Positions 11,618-22,639 of a stretch of DNA of 64,000 nucleotides are shown piece by piece. Made by a program: the position numbers and the translations under genes. The stretch spans positions 512,154,986 through 512,218,985 of the forward strand of contig JASDDO010000019.1 of the NCBI GenBank assembly GCA_030015575.1. Reading direction: 5' to 3'. The notes below the pieces were generated by a model. The model had not been told where the DNA came from and made no database searches. It saw only the letters and a program-made list of their open reading frames with translations. Within the stretch, counting starts at the first letter, position 1; each line of letters opens with the position of its first letter. The stretch is from Agapanthus africanus (taxonomy: Eukaryota; Streptophyta; Magnoliopsida; Asparagales; Amaryllidaceae).

Positions 11618-13051
11618 AATTACCCCAAACTTAATTTTGATCGTCTTGAGCAAACTTGTTTTATTCTAGAGAAAGAGAAAATAAAGAAAAAGAAAAACTA
11701 ACTAGCACACTTTCGTAGGCAACACGATTGCACTGAGCACGTGCAACAAGCCTTTAAACCTCTAGGTGTCCCTAGTAGGAGGAGTGTTGTCTCCTGAGGG
11801 TTTTCAGCTGATTGCACCCACAAAATCCTATAATAAAAGGAAGACCGTGAAAGTTACATGTAAAGATAAGAATTGTAAAAGAAAAACTTTGAAAATTAGA
11901 GTTTCCAACTACACTAGCTCTTCGGTTGTCATCAGCCCTATCTTAATAGTTATGAAAAAATATTAGAAATCACATCATCCCTCAATAAAATATTGTCTTT
12001 ATTCTTCATTCCTATCTTTCTTCCAAACACCGATCATATACCCCTACGTGTGTGTAAAAGACATCCCTACACTCGGAGAATTCAATTCAAGCTATCATAC
12101 TCTTGTCCATCACCTCAGTACTTTTTAATCGGTGAATATTTAGATGGAATTGCTCACACATTTTTCATGCGACCGTTAATACTTCTTGAGGTACTAACCG
12201 ACTGATTACTCATGTGCTTGCATGATTAGGCGTAAGTAGCAATTTTCTCGTCTTGCAACACCTAAGGCTTAGCAGTGACTCCCAAACCAGTTGGTCTAAG
12301 GCACTAGGCGATGAAGCACCCTCGCTATATTTTTTTATTGCTGCCTTGGTGATTACAAAACTAGTGTTCATTTTTCTACACCACTTTATATTTTATTCTT
12401 CATTTTTTTTCATTTTCGTACTTTGGCTTTTAGACAAGAGCATTTCAAGGTATCCTCTACTATCCCGAGTTTCAAGACGTGTGTAAGTGCATATAGTAGG
12501 GTATCAACATTCAAATGTTTGGCTTCCAGAATGTGAACTATTTTTCAGACTTATTTTTATCCTCAGATTAGTGACTTCCTTCATCTTACTAACCCTTGGG
12601 ACAACAGCTCATAACTACTTATTACTAGTTTCGTTTAAGAAAACTTCTAAATTTCTTGATTTTCTTAAATTTTTCTAATCTTTTAGATGTAATTTTTCAC
12701 TATCTAATTTTTTATTATTTTATTTATGTACAAATTTTTTTTTTTATTATATGTTTTGTGCTTTTGCAAAGTATGATGCAAAGTGATGCGTAAATAAGCA
12801 CAAACCTCCCCCAAACTTATTTAGAACAGTGTCCTCGCTGTTGTCATCTATTAAATATCAAAAACCTGTAAGCTTGGGAGGAAAATTTATTAGCAGGGTC
12901 AAGAAATATGGACGTGAAAATCTCCCCCAAACTTATTTTTGGCTCACAATTTTGAGGACAACTTTTATTTTCAAGAGCCAAATATCCCCCCCAAACTTGA
13001 GTTAAACAATGTTAATCTTTCAAAATCACAAGAGGGGGGTAAAGTTACTGG
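11618..13051 (-). other. 3' noncoding part of Athila B with repeated polypurine-like motifs
   Basis: The polypurine tract beside the 3' LTR reads AAGTTTGGGGTAATT on the minus strand (11618-11632). Further copies of CCCCCAAACTT-like sequence (plus strand) are at about 12808, 12924 and 12986. A block at 11711-11822 closely matches 34200-34317 of Athila A. The plus-strand frames at 11766-12678 are AT-rich, share no family signature and are rejected as genes. Confidence 0.6.
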
Positions 13052-13501
13052 TCAATGCAAAGCCTTACAAAGATCGAAAGTCAACACCAACCATTCGAAG
13101 ATTTTATCAATGTAGTGCACTGGTTGATGGAAGAACATGATGTATAGAGCCAGAAAGAAGTGGGAAAAAGATAAGTGGTGTAATAGAATGTGTTTGCGTC
13201 TCGTTTTGGAGAGATGACTCAATGATTGTGATGGATTACTAGCATTCTCGTGATTGTCAAGAAGAAGGGGTGGAGGTTCAATTTTTTTGTTTTGGAGATG
13301 ATTCATCTCAACACCCGTGTTTGCTAAAAATGCGAGTTCATCAGCGAAGCTTTCATCGATATCCCGAAAAATAATGTCATTGGAAAGAACGGGATGATAC
13401 TCAGACTCTAGAAAAGGTTCATCATCGACATTAGATGTTGACCCGGACAACTCGAAAGAAGGGTCCGCATGTGTATAATACATCTCTGGGTCAAACAACA
13501 A
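13052..13501 (-). pseudogene. C-terminal hydrophobic tail frame of Athila B
   Basis: This 149-codon frame is in phase with the protease frame at 13535-14284, separated by 11 codons and one TAG (13535-13537), so the two were probably one protein. The first 90 residues are acidic and polar. From about residue 104 to the end the chain is strongly hydrophobic and aromatic, with room for one or two membrane segments (LSFSHFFLALYIMFF, then FEWLVLTF). It stands where RT would begin in a full Athila pol. It could be an envelope-like remnant or a separate tail used by a gag-protease-only subfamily. I do not recognise a named domain. Confidence 0.5.
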
Positions 13502-13534
13502 CGTACAAAGGAAGTCTGAATCAGTATCGTGTAG

Positions 13535-14284
13535 CTATTCAAGTTCGTTGCTATCGACATCCATTAATTCGACAGAACACACTCGAGCATGATGATCAAA
13601 GGGTTGATTTCTCAACTTGTAAATGTTGAGCTCAATTGATCTATTCCCGAAAGATAGGTTCATAGAGCTTTTTCTACAGTTGATTACAGCGTTGGAAGTA
13701 GCCAAAAAGGGACGACCTAGAATCACCGGAATTTGGTTCCGTGGGTTCACTACAGGCTGTGTATAAAGAACAATAAAGTCCACAGGGAATACAAATTCCC
13801 CGATTTTTATCAACACATCCTCAAGTTCACCCTTAGGTTTGGTGATTGATTGGTCGACCATCTGGAGAGTTATGTTCGAGGGATTTAACACTCCGATACC
13901 TAGTTGCTCATAGACTGAATATGGAAGCAAGTTAACACTAGCACCAAGGTCAAGTAAAGCACGGTTAATGTGTTTATCCCCAATAGAAATAGAAATAGTA
14001 GGACAACCAGGGTTCTTACGTTTCCTTAGTAATTGTTGGGGAAAAGCTGTGTCTACAGTACTCAATATGAACACTTTTTTCGGCACTTGAGTCTTCCTCT
14101 TCCTAGTGCACAAGTTCTTAAGAATTTTCGCATAGGACGGAACTTGTTGTATAGCATTTAGGAGAGGGATGTTGATGTTAACTTGCTTAAACATTTCCAC
14201 AAGCTTCTCCATTTGGGCATTGGGTTTGTTGGGCCTCAACCTTTCTGGAAATGGAGCTTTATCAATAAGTGTTGGGTCCAACAT
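13535..14284 (-). pseudogene. pro: Athila B protease region
   Basis: This 249-codon frame is colinear with the protease region of Athila A. It has the conserved stretch before protease ([19 protein letters not shown]), the aspartic protease site [20 protein letters not shown] and the flap-side segment [19 protein letters not shown]. The catalytic Asp is kept in a D-L-G-A-S context, as usual for Athila. The frame would cleave Gag or Gag-Pro. It is shifted relative to gag upstream and stopped by TAG at 13535. Confidence 0.85.
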
Positions 14285-14391
14285 TGTGGAGAAGTTTGTG
14301 GGGGTAGGAAGGATGAAGTGGGTGGCGGGTTCGAGCCTTTGGGAAAACGGAGAATAGGCTCGGAAGAAGACGGTAAACTAGACGAAATAGG

Positions 14392-14848
14392 TCAATGAGT
14401 AGAAGTGGGAGTGGAAGTGGAAGTGGAAGCCGGGGTGTTAATGATCAATTCATCATTATCAATTTGTTCACCCACATGATTGTCTAGCACTCTTCCAGAT
14501 CTCAACGTGGTAATAGCACTCACATCATTATAATGCGAGGGTCCAGGATCAGGTGGGGGTTGAGCTGGAAGATTCCCTTTCTTTCTAACACTCAGTGCTG
14601 CAGTCAATTGTGCAACTTGTGCTCAATTTGATACTCTCATCGTGGGAGACAGTGTTTTGCACTAACGTCTGAATAGAAGATGTTAAAATGTCATTCGTTT
14701 GCATGGACTGTGTAATGAACATGTCGAGTGCAGAGGGTGTAGAAGTACCGGCAAAAGAAGGATCAAAGTTGTTAGCCAGGTTTTGTAAAGGTTGCGATTG
14801 AAAAGGGTGCTGACTCGATTGTGGCGGTTGCTGTTGCTGTGGAGGGAC
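14392..14848 (-). pseudogene. gag: Athila B gag C-terminal linker, frameshifted
   Basis: The frame at 14392-14607 contains a ...VSAITTLRSGRVLDN... segment matching the gag-protease linker of Athila A ([15 protein letters not shown]). It is out of phase with gag (14849-15652) and with protease (13535-14284), so at least two frameshifts lie here. Part of the linker near 14610-14630 looks deleted. Confidence 0.7.
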
Positions 14849-16012
14849 CTATTGAAAGTCATTTTGGTTTGGAACCATATTTTGAGTTTGGTGTTGGTTC
14901 CAAGAAAAATCAGGATGATTCCTCCAACCTTGATTATATGTGGAAGAAGAAAGATCGTTTTTAGGTTGTTGCTGAAATGCAGCATTAGTGTGACCTTGAA
15001 ACGGAGATTTAAAAGGACATTCTTCCGTCAAATATGATAGATTTGAACAGCAGCCACACACAGTTTTAGGAAGGGTGTATTGGTTTAGGGAGGCTGAAGA
15101 GATTTTGTTTTCTATAGCGTCGAGCTTCCTTTGTATTGCGGCCATTTCGGCTCTCATTGTGACAGAAATATCGAGCTGATTGATACCTTCCCTAGACGAT
15201 GAGTGACTCACATTTTCCCATTGTAAAGTGTTTTGAGCTAAATCTTCTAGGTATTTCCAGGCTTCACCATTATCTTTAGATAGGAATTGGTAATGACACA
15301 TGGTTTCAAGCATCTGTTTCATAGTGAGATCAATACCCTCATAGATAATTCGACACAGATCCCATCTAGGGATTCCGTGATGAGGACATTGGATAAGAAG
15401 ATCCTTGAACCGTTCAAAGCATTTCCAAAATGGTTCATTGGGAAGTTGGGTAAATTTGAAGATTTCGCTCCAAACACGGGCGGTCTTATGATTGGGATAA
15501 AATTTCTTAAGGAATGCTGCAACGAACTCGTCCCATGTTGAAATAGAATATGCGGTTGTGCTGTAAAGCCACATCTCGGCTAAATCGCACAAAGTGAATG
15601 CGAGAAGACGTAATCGCATAGCATCCACAAACAGTTGTGAATTACCCATCAAAGCACATACATTTTCGAATTTGGTGATAAAAACGTATGCGTCTTCGGA
15701 CTCGAGCCCGTGAAATTTGGGTAAAAGTTTGATGAAATGAGATTTAATTTCGAAATTGTCCCCATTAGCTGGCGGAATAGAAAGATAGGTGGGAAGGGGA
15801 ACACGTGTAGGATAGCATCTCTCTTAGAGAGAAATACATGGAGGATTCTGCGCACCTGCGGGCGGTGGCAGAGTGGTGTTAAAGTTTGATAGAAATCCGT
15901 CCATCGCGGTCGTGGTGGGTGGTGGGAAAGAAGACGAAGAATTACCGACTCTGGGGTCGATAAAAGAAACGCGGACAAGACGAGAAATAGAATCCCTTGT
16001 CCAGGCTAACAT
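14849..16012 (-). pseudogene. gag: Athila B gag
   Basis: Translation would start at 16012 (MLAWTRD, aligned with MSAWTRD of Athila A). A TAA at 15824-15826 interrupts it where A has Gln. The same frame continues through 15652-14849 and ends at a TAG (14849-14851) where A has Arg. The capsid-like Retrotrans_gag part is clear: ISTWDEFVAAFLKKFYPNHK, then NEPFWKCFERFKDLLIQCPHHG. The zinc knuckle reads C-x2-C-x4-Y-x4-C, so the His of the usual CCHC is a Tyr. The Trp lost to a stop codon in Athila A is intact here. Known Gag roles are RNA binding and particle assembly; this copy cannot make a full Gag. Confidence 0.85.
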
Positions 16013-16240
16013 GTGCTAAACAGTTGTAGCACAAGTAGCAGCGTTGGTGATAATTAGGGGAAAGTTGGTTTGGTATTTGTTTTGAAAAATACGGATTTTG
16101 AAAAATCAAATCACAAACAAAATGCACAAGCAACCCTAGATCTAATGGTCACCTAGGTCAAGTCTCTAGACCGCTCCTAGACTTCCAGAAGACAAATTGC
16201 AGGATAAATCCTCAACTGCCTCTTTACCCTTTCTGTGGCC
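16013..16240 (-). other. Athila B leader, gag-proximal part
   Basis: This is the 5' leader just upstream of gag on the minus strand. It ends at the insertion of element C; the rest of the leader is at 50882-51611. The join is supported by the GGCCAGGTA/GTGCCAGGTAAGTG sequence on the two sides, matching 42003-42018 of Athila A. Confidence 0.75.
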
Positions 16241-16245
16241 AGGTA

Positions 16246-18263
16246 TGTTGGAGATAGTGCCCTCATAGTCAATTATTGGATCACATGCACGTGATTGCAA
16301 TGATTGAGGGAGGACCTATACCGGTAGGATAGTCTTACTCAAGATGATAGTATGCTATCTGGTTTATCTTTATCATCGTGTACTGTTTGAGGTGACATTA
16401 CTGATCACTACTGCACGTTGATAGAGCCCCTAGGATTCTTGCTTGACTACCAGCAGTATGATGGCGATCATATACGTGGGAGCTGGGGTCTAAAAGCACA
16501 TCCTTAAAAGGTCCCTAGTCGTGGGAGTTTCGAGATAGGGCATCGATACTCCAGAGTAGACTAGTGTATACAGTTGAGACCCCGACAAGGGGCGGTGGCC
16601 GGTCTCACAAGCCACTGGTGTCAGTTGGTTCACCTAAGATGTATACAGGTGCTCATTGGGTTATGAGTACACCGGACAGGACTCGCCGGGAACATGTTAG
16701 TTGGTATTATACCTGATGTCAGATAGCAGTTCCCTGGTGACATGTGTACAGGTTAGTTCATCGACCTGAGATCGTCATTTGTCTCGTGTGAGTTCCCACT
16801 GTACTTTGATTACTACCCTACCACGGCTCAAAGGAGTCGTGCAAACAGGTTTTAGTTGGGTACAGTCCCGAGCCACATGGAGGCAGTGAGCGGATCTGCA
16901 GGGGTTCGTCTCTCTCGGTATTGGGGGTGAGGTCGCGCTGTGTCTAGGAGAGCCATTACACAAAGCCCTCGGCCGAGGCAGGAGATTTACTGGTAGGTAT
17001 TCTAGTAGTATCTTAGGGTGTTCTGGGCTACACTCCGACACGACTTGTACCGCTTTTGGGGGTCTGACTTTTACCAACACCCTAGGCCCGCCATGCGATA
17101 CTCATAGACGAACGGACCGGACTGTACGGATATTGTCACTGACAGGCTCAGTAGGGTGTTAGGATAAGTTCGCTCATCGACGTCCCTTTTGGTCAATAGC
17201 TGGTAGCCCGTTACATATGGCTAATCTTCTGACGGGCTAGTGGTTAAATCCACAGCCAAAGTATTGACGAGTCTTTAGAGTCCCCCACAGACAGTTTCTC
17301 AAGTTTCGGGCGAAACGTTGTAGAGGCCGTATGATATATGGCAGGGTCCGATCTTATACGTGCGGTATTGCATGGATCTTGATCAGACGGATCATACTAG
17401 TGGGCTTTGGTTTAAGCCGGATCCTAGTATTAGATTTGTTGGATTACTTTAGTCTCATCGCATTCGCATTCAGTCGGAATGCGGGTGCTGGTATGTATAT
17501 ACAGGTGAGGGGTATCCTTGTGATCCGTTACGTGTTTACTTTAGATGTTGCCGGATATTTTTGTTGTGACAAACATTTGGATTAATGTTTGTTTATGGAA
17601 ATAATGAGCTAGAAATTCATCATGCATTGCATTAAATGTGACATGAATACTTAGATGACTCATGGTCTCTTTTTAGCAAATATGTCACATTTGATGTTAG
17701 ATTTGAGTGATGAATTGAAAAAGAGAGAGGGAGGGGCTGCCATGAGAGGCTTGCTAGCTCTTGTATTTTGAGAATTCACTCTCACTCTCATTATCATATC
17801 ATCACAAAAGAAAAGAAAGAAACTCCTTCTTCTTCCTCTTTATTCTCTAGCTCAAAGCTTCCATCAATGGCATCATCCTTTACCTCCATCCAAAGCCATG
17901 GATGCAAGAGACAAAGTGATCACAAACATTCTCTACAACACCTTGGACGCGTCGGCTAGCACACTTCGCGCCCGAGTTGCTTCGGATGATGCGGGAGCCC
18001 GTAAAAAGGCTTCTCGATGTGGTGCCCTTTCCGACGAGGAAATGAAGACCGGAGATTCCGTGAGGAGATCGGAGTGGAGGCGAAGACCGAAGGACACGGA
18101 TCGCTTGGTATAGCTCTCTACCCTCTCTCTTGTCAGTTAGATTAGGTTAATGGTTCGATCCGGGTTTTTAGGATGCGGTAGTGCCGGTTTCTTGTTTGAG
18201 AAAAATTTTCGTTTCCGCATTTTGCCCTCGGATAGACAGCCGGGGCACTACCGTAGTCCTCCA
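16246..18263 (+). repeat. 5' LTR of copia element C
   Basis: 2018 bp, TGTTGG...CCTCCA. Compared by hand with 23732-24676 it shows about 37 differences in about 940 bp (near 4 percent), mostly C/T and G/A. The frames at 17331-17585 and 17768-18113 recur, altered, in 49991-50726 and are not genes. Confidence 0.9.
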
Positions 18264-18276
18264 TGGTATCAGAGCC
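18264..18276 (+). other. Primer binding site of element C, initiator tRNA-Met type
   Basis: TGGTATCAGAGCC directly follows the LTR end, with no spacer, as is common for Ty1/copia. Confidence 0.9.
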
Positions 18277-18474
18277 ACGCCATTAACCTAGTCTAGCTTA
18301 CTCTAACGTGTTTACAAGTTCGATCGAACGGATTTTCCGAAAACCCGATTTCAAGTGCATCGGTTTTCTGTCGAAATTTTTTTAGCTCAGAAAATTTTTC
18401 AGTACATTGTAGAGAATCGTGCAGGCAATTTTAAAACTTCTGTAAAAATTTGGTGCACTAATGCTTCAGTGGGA

Positions 18475-18519
18475 CCGTGGAACCGCGGCCAAACCCTAGT
18501 TGGGGCCGCGGTTCCACGG
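18475..18519 (+). other. Leader hairpin of element C, 16-bp perfect GC-rich stem
   Basis: CCGTGGAACCGCGGCC at 18475-18490 is the exact reverse complement of 18504-18519, with a 13-base loop. It lies about 200 nt after the priming site, a position where retroelement RNAs carry packaging or dimerisation signals. The role is inference. Confidence 0.75.
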
Positions 18520-20061
18520 CAAGAAGGTGTCAGAGCCGTACCAAATTTCTGCTGTTGCTTTCTGGCTTGAGAATGGGGTTTTTGGAATTTTGGGCCCAGA
18601 TTTTCTTTGAGTGCTACAGTAGTGCTTGGGGCCCACTGCGGCAAATTTGATCGATCGAAAATTTTAAACATGTTAGTTCACAGTATTTACATTATATCTG
18701 TGACCGTGAATGTCATTTGATCAGTAAATCCTATCTAACTGCTATAGCCCTTTTAGACGGATTTGCGATCGTGACATTCATGTTGATGTTCTGTGTTGTG
18801 CTGTGATGTTGCGGCTTGGTCGTGGGGGATAGCCTGGATGCAATGTTAGTACAGTTTCGTTTTATATGTACATTTGATATTGCGGGACGAGCATCCGACA
18901 TGTGGACTGCCGTCACTGCTATTTGTATATTATTCTTTTGGGGCACGACCGGGCTGAGGTCGATGTACCCGTTGTATGTATATTTTACTTTCTGTACTAG
19001 GATTGCCCCGAGGAGGGGTGCACGGATAGCCATGTTCTAGAGGGAAACGGGCCCGCATCTCATGGCTTTGAGACGGAGGGGTCTTTACTCTAGAATTGGC
19101 GGGCTATTCGCCGCACTCGTAGGGGGTACAGTTTGACCCAAGGAGGGGTGCTCAAGTTACCGGATTCCGTGAAGTGCTGGGTGGTCCATTCACGTTGCTG
19201 AAGGGGGCTGCCTCGCTTCAGGTTTTGGCGGGTAACTTGCCGCGCCCTTAGGGGTCTAGAATTTCATTGCACAGGCTATCCACACGACCAGGGGAACGTC
19301 GGGTTTCAGCAGCGGCACTGTGAAACCTGGGGCTTCCAGATTATCTGTATTGTTCTGTGATGCTTATTACATTTCTGTGATGTTGCATTTTATCACGCCT
19401 TGAGCGAATATTATATATTGATATATATACTAGTAGATGTTGTATATGTTTTGCATCCGCGCTAGTCCAGTCCCCACTCTGTCATTAGTTAAGTAACCTA
19501 ACGGGTGATGACGGGACCCAGTGGCGAATGCCGATGGCATATACGTACATCATTATTTTCGTTCTTTTGTGGTGTGATCAATTGATGGGAATGCATTGAT
19601 TCGGATCAATGCAAGCTAAACAAACCTATTCTGATGTTGTTGGAAAAAATTTCAAAAAGCTGTTATTGCAAGGATGTTCTCTTTTGTTTTGCACAGTGGT
19701 ATTCGGTTATGAATATCCAGCACCTCAGTCGACAAGGCAAGGGCCGAGATCCCTTCATCGGGAGTGACCCCTTGGACAGAAGTTTGCGTCAGGGCAATAA
19801 CTTCACTATAGTCGTTTACTTTTGCTTTGCATCGTGGTATTCAGTTGGAATATCTTGCATCTTATTCTACAGGGAAAGAGCCGGGATCCCTTCACCGGGA
19901 GTGACCTCTTTAGCGAAGGTTTTCGCCACTATATTTTTATAAAAAGTTATACAGTTCCTTCAACGATATCAAGTTCATTACGTTAAAGGTTTTTCGCCAA
20001 AAACCAGCCGTAGCCCTCCGTCATTTCTTACGGGTATTATTTAGTATTCGTGTTGCGTTTG

Positions 20062-20247
20062 TTGACCTAGTCAAGACGTAGTGTTCGGTAACTAAATGGT
20101 GCTTGCTTGTTGCATAAGTGGGATTGGTTAGGACAGTCGTGCGGCCTTGTTGACCTAGTCAAGGGCACGTACGGTTGGGTTTAATGCAATCCAGAATAAT
20201 GACGGGTTGAACTTGACTGGCGGTTTATGGTTTGTTGACCCAGTCAA
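20062..20247. promoter_or_regulatory. Three inverted TTGAC boxes in element C
   Basis: TTGACCTAGTCAA at 20062-20074 and 20150-20162, and TTGACCCAGTCAA at 20235-20247, each contain two facing TTGAC cores. TTGAC[C/T] is the W-box core bound by WRKY factors. Whether they are bound is unknown. Confidence 0.4.
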
Positions 20248-20644
20248 GGTCATAAGCCGCTTGGAGTAAAAATTACATCTGGAGTTTCTAAAGAAACTGA
20301 AACTTGCCGGGCATGCGCATACCTTCTGGAGTGTGGTGACGTGAGTGGATTCCGTCACGTTATCATGCGATGATAGTTGGATCCCGATTCCCACTGATGA
20401 GTTGGTTTACTCCTCGGGTGATCCTGACTAATTCTTCTTTCAGGTTTGGAGGAGAATTTGACGTGACAGTGGGAGGTTTCCTGATTAGATAAAGTGATAA
20501 CCATTCTGATCTAGGTTAGAGTGCACGCTGAGTGTTTCTTTTCTCTCTCTCTCTATGGCAGTGACCATGGCCCGACCCTTGACTATGACTCAGCGACCAA
20601 GTTGACCGAACCTTCTTAAACACTAGCTTTTGGATTGTCAGAGT

Positions 20645-21445
20645 TGCAAACCTCATTGCCACTCCTATTTTTACCCTTTTCTCCAGAACACCCCGTATTA
20701 CTACGAACGTCCACTTTCATTGGATAAAACCATCGTATGGTTATATACGAACTCGAAGGAATTTATTCGAGGATGGTTTCTGGTTCTGGAGAAAACGAAT
20801 AGGACTATTCAGTTGTCTTTTCCTTTTACCTTCTCTCAGGTTGCGAGTGCTCCTTGGTTTAGGAGATAGTACACCTATTACGCAAATTAGATAGTCTTCT
20901 TCCAAACCATAGGCAGGTGCCGACCGGTAGGGAATGAAGAAAACCAATTAGCCTAACGATGGTGTACAGAAGGTATCAAGTAAAGACAAATAAATGGATT
21001 AGTAAGAGGGCAAAGTAAATTGCGACTGCTATTCACGACCAAACCAAGTATTTCTTCGCCAATCCTAAATCACCTTTGTATTTCTCCAGGACATTCCGTA
21101 ACACTACGAAGATCCACAGTTTATTGGATATTCCATCGTATGGTTATATACGAACTTGAAAGGAACTTGTTCCAGTTCGGGGATGGATTCTGGTTCAGGA
21201 GAAATAGGAATAACGTTTATTCAGTTGTCTTTTATCTTCACCTTCTCTCGCATTGCGAGTGCTCCTAGGATTAGGGTAGTACACCCATTATGCTTATTGG
21301 ATAGTCTTCTTCCAAGCCATAGGCTGGTGCCGAACGGTAGGGAAAGAAGAAAACCATTTGGCCTAAAGGGGTATGCAGAAGGTAATGACTAAAGACATAT
21401 GAAGGGATGTGGAGAGATGGCAAAGAAATATACGGTTACAGTTGT
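20645..21445 (+). repeat. Tandem duplication of about 400 bp in element C
   Basis: The segment from about 20645 is repeated from about 21045 with moderate divergence. Landmarks shared by both halves are TTCTCCAG before ACAC/ACAT, CATCGTATGGTTATATACGA and GGATAGTCTTCTTCCAA. The same duplication is in D (about 44630-45420) and E (about 58865-59660), so it predates their separation. Confidence 0.8.
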
Positions 21446-22639
21446 GAATCTGGATAATGGAAGAGGCATTACTAGGAATAACCGGATACCCATACGAAAC
21501 ATTTCAAGGTTTTAGTTTCACTGTGTATTGTTAAAAGAAAACTGATTTCCCAATTAGACACTTGCTCCAGGGTATCTATTTACCAGATATGATTCTCACA
21601 TCTGTATGATTTTTACAGATGATGAGTGGGAGTAAGTTATTGGGAATTAGGTGATCATCCTCATTATATCGGAATTCGTTGTAATTGGTGATATTTGAGG
21701 AAATCGCCTGGGTTGTTTGCTGGACGGCAAATATTTGATATTGAATATCCGTTGTTATGCACCAATTTCAAATTGATATATCTGTACGTCTATTTTTATA
21801 GAATGAGATATACCTTTTTGAAATTATGTCTATGACATTTACGTATATCAGTGGATGGTTAGGTAAGGAGCATTGAACAGCGGTGTAATTCTTCTTAACC
21901 ATAAGTACAGTTTTCAACCTACGACGCACTGGGTTTGAGTGATTAGACTCAGAGGACTTATACAGAGGATTGTATATTGTCCAGTGTCCATTAGGACAGA
22001 GAGTTTGGTCCTCGTACTATATTCTGTTTACTTGTGACTTCTCTAGTTCTTAGACATGTGTTTCGTAGAAATGCAAGGTCTAAGTTTTGAGGAGTTATAG
22101 GTATAAGAATAAAATAGAGAACCAGGTGTTGCAAGTATCGGGATTCTTCAAGGTGATCAAAGATGTAGATACTTGTGTATGGTATTCAGTTGATAGTAAT
22201 GATTAAGAGAACTTGCTTCTCTTTCAGGTTACTCATAACTGGAAGTACTCCTAAGTTGAGTAACGCTGATCGGCCTTTTCCATTTAGTTGACATGCACTG
22301 GAAACAGCTGCATGATTTGAATCTGGTTCCTATTAAATCAGTTCCTCTATTTCTATATAGGATATAGAATAGTTCATATCTTAACCATGTTAAGGTACGG
22401 GGAGTTGTCCGGCTTATGCTTAAAACCAGACTCTGGATAACTCAAGGCATGTTTTTGTAATGGCTGTTTGTGGGTTGACCCGGGCTATGGCGAGGGTTGA
22501 CTTTCTACCATCTGGAAAATCAATAGCGATATTGTTCTTGACTCACCACAGTTTTAATAAAAATGGATTTTTTCAGAAATCAGTAATGGGAGTATGGTAG
22601 AACTGGAAGTGATTCCAGAACCGCAAACGATTACTGAAA

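Larger units (their letters stand above)
18277..22600 (+). other. Noncoding interior of copia element C, 5' and middle part
   Basis: About 4.3 kb without a supported reading frame, colinear with D (26801-46560 after removing its insertions) and E (56494-60780). In order it holds the leader hairpin (18475-18519), a duplicated roughly 130-bp segment (about 19690-19940), three inverted TTGAC boxes (20062-20247) and a tandem duplication of about 400 bp (20645-21445). I could not recognise gag or integrase. Its conservation among three copies fits a nonautonomous family that moved as noncoding RNA. Confidence 0.7.

Noticed and set aside
11766-12678. Plus-strand frames left of the Athila B protease
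   Set aside because: AT-rich, antisense to the element, without known motifs; the region is the 3' noncoding part of Athila B.
16775-17080. Conserved frame MLVKVRPPKAVQVVSECSPEH... repeated at 24261, 25216 and 55061
   Set aside because: Its conservation is that of the LTR itself. It is on the strand opposite to transcription and differs by frame-breaking changes between copies.
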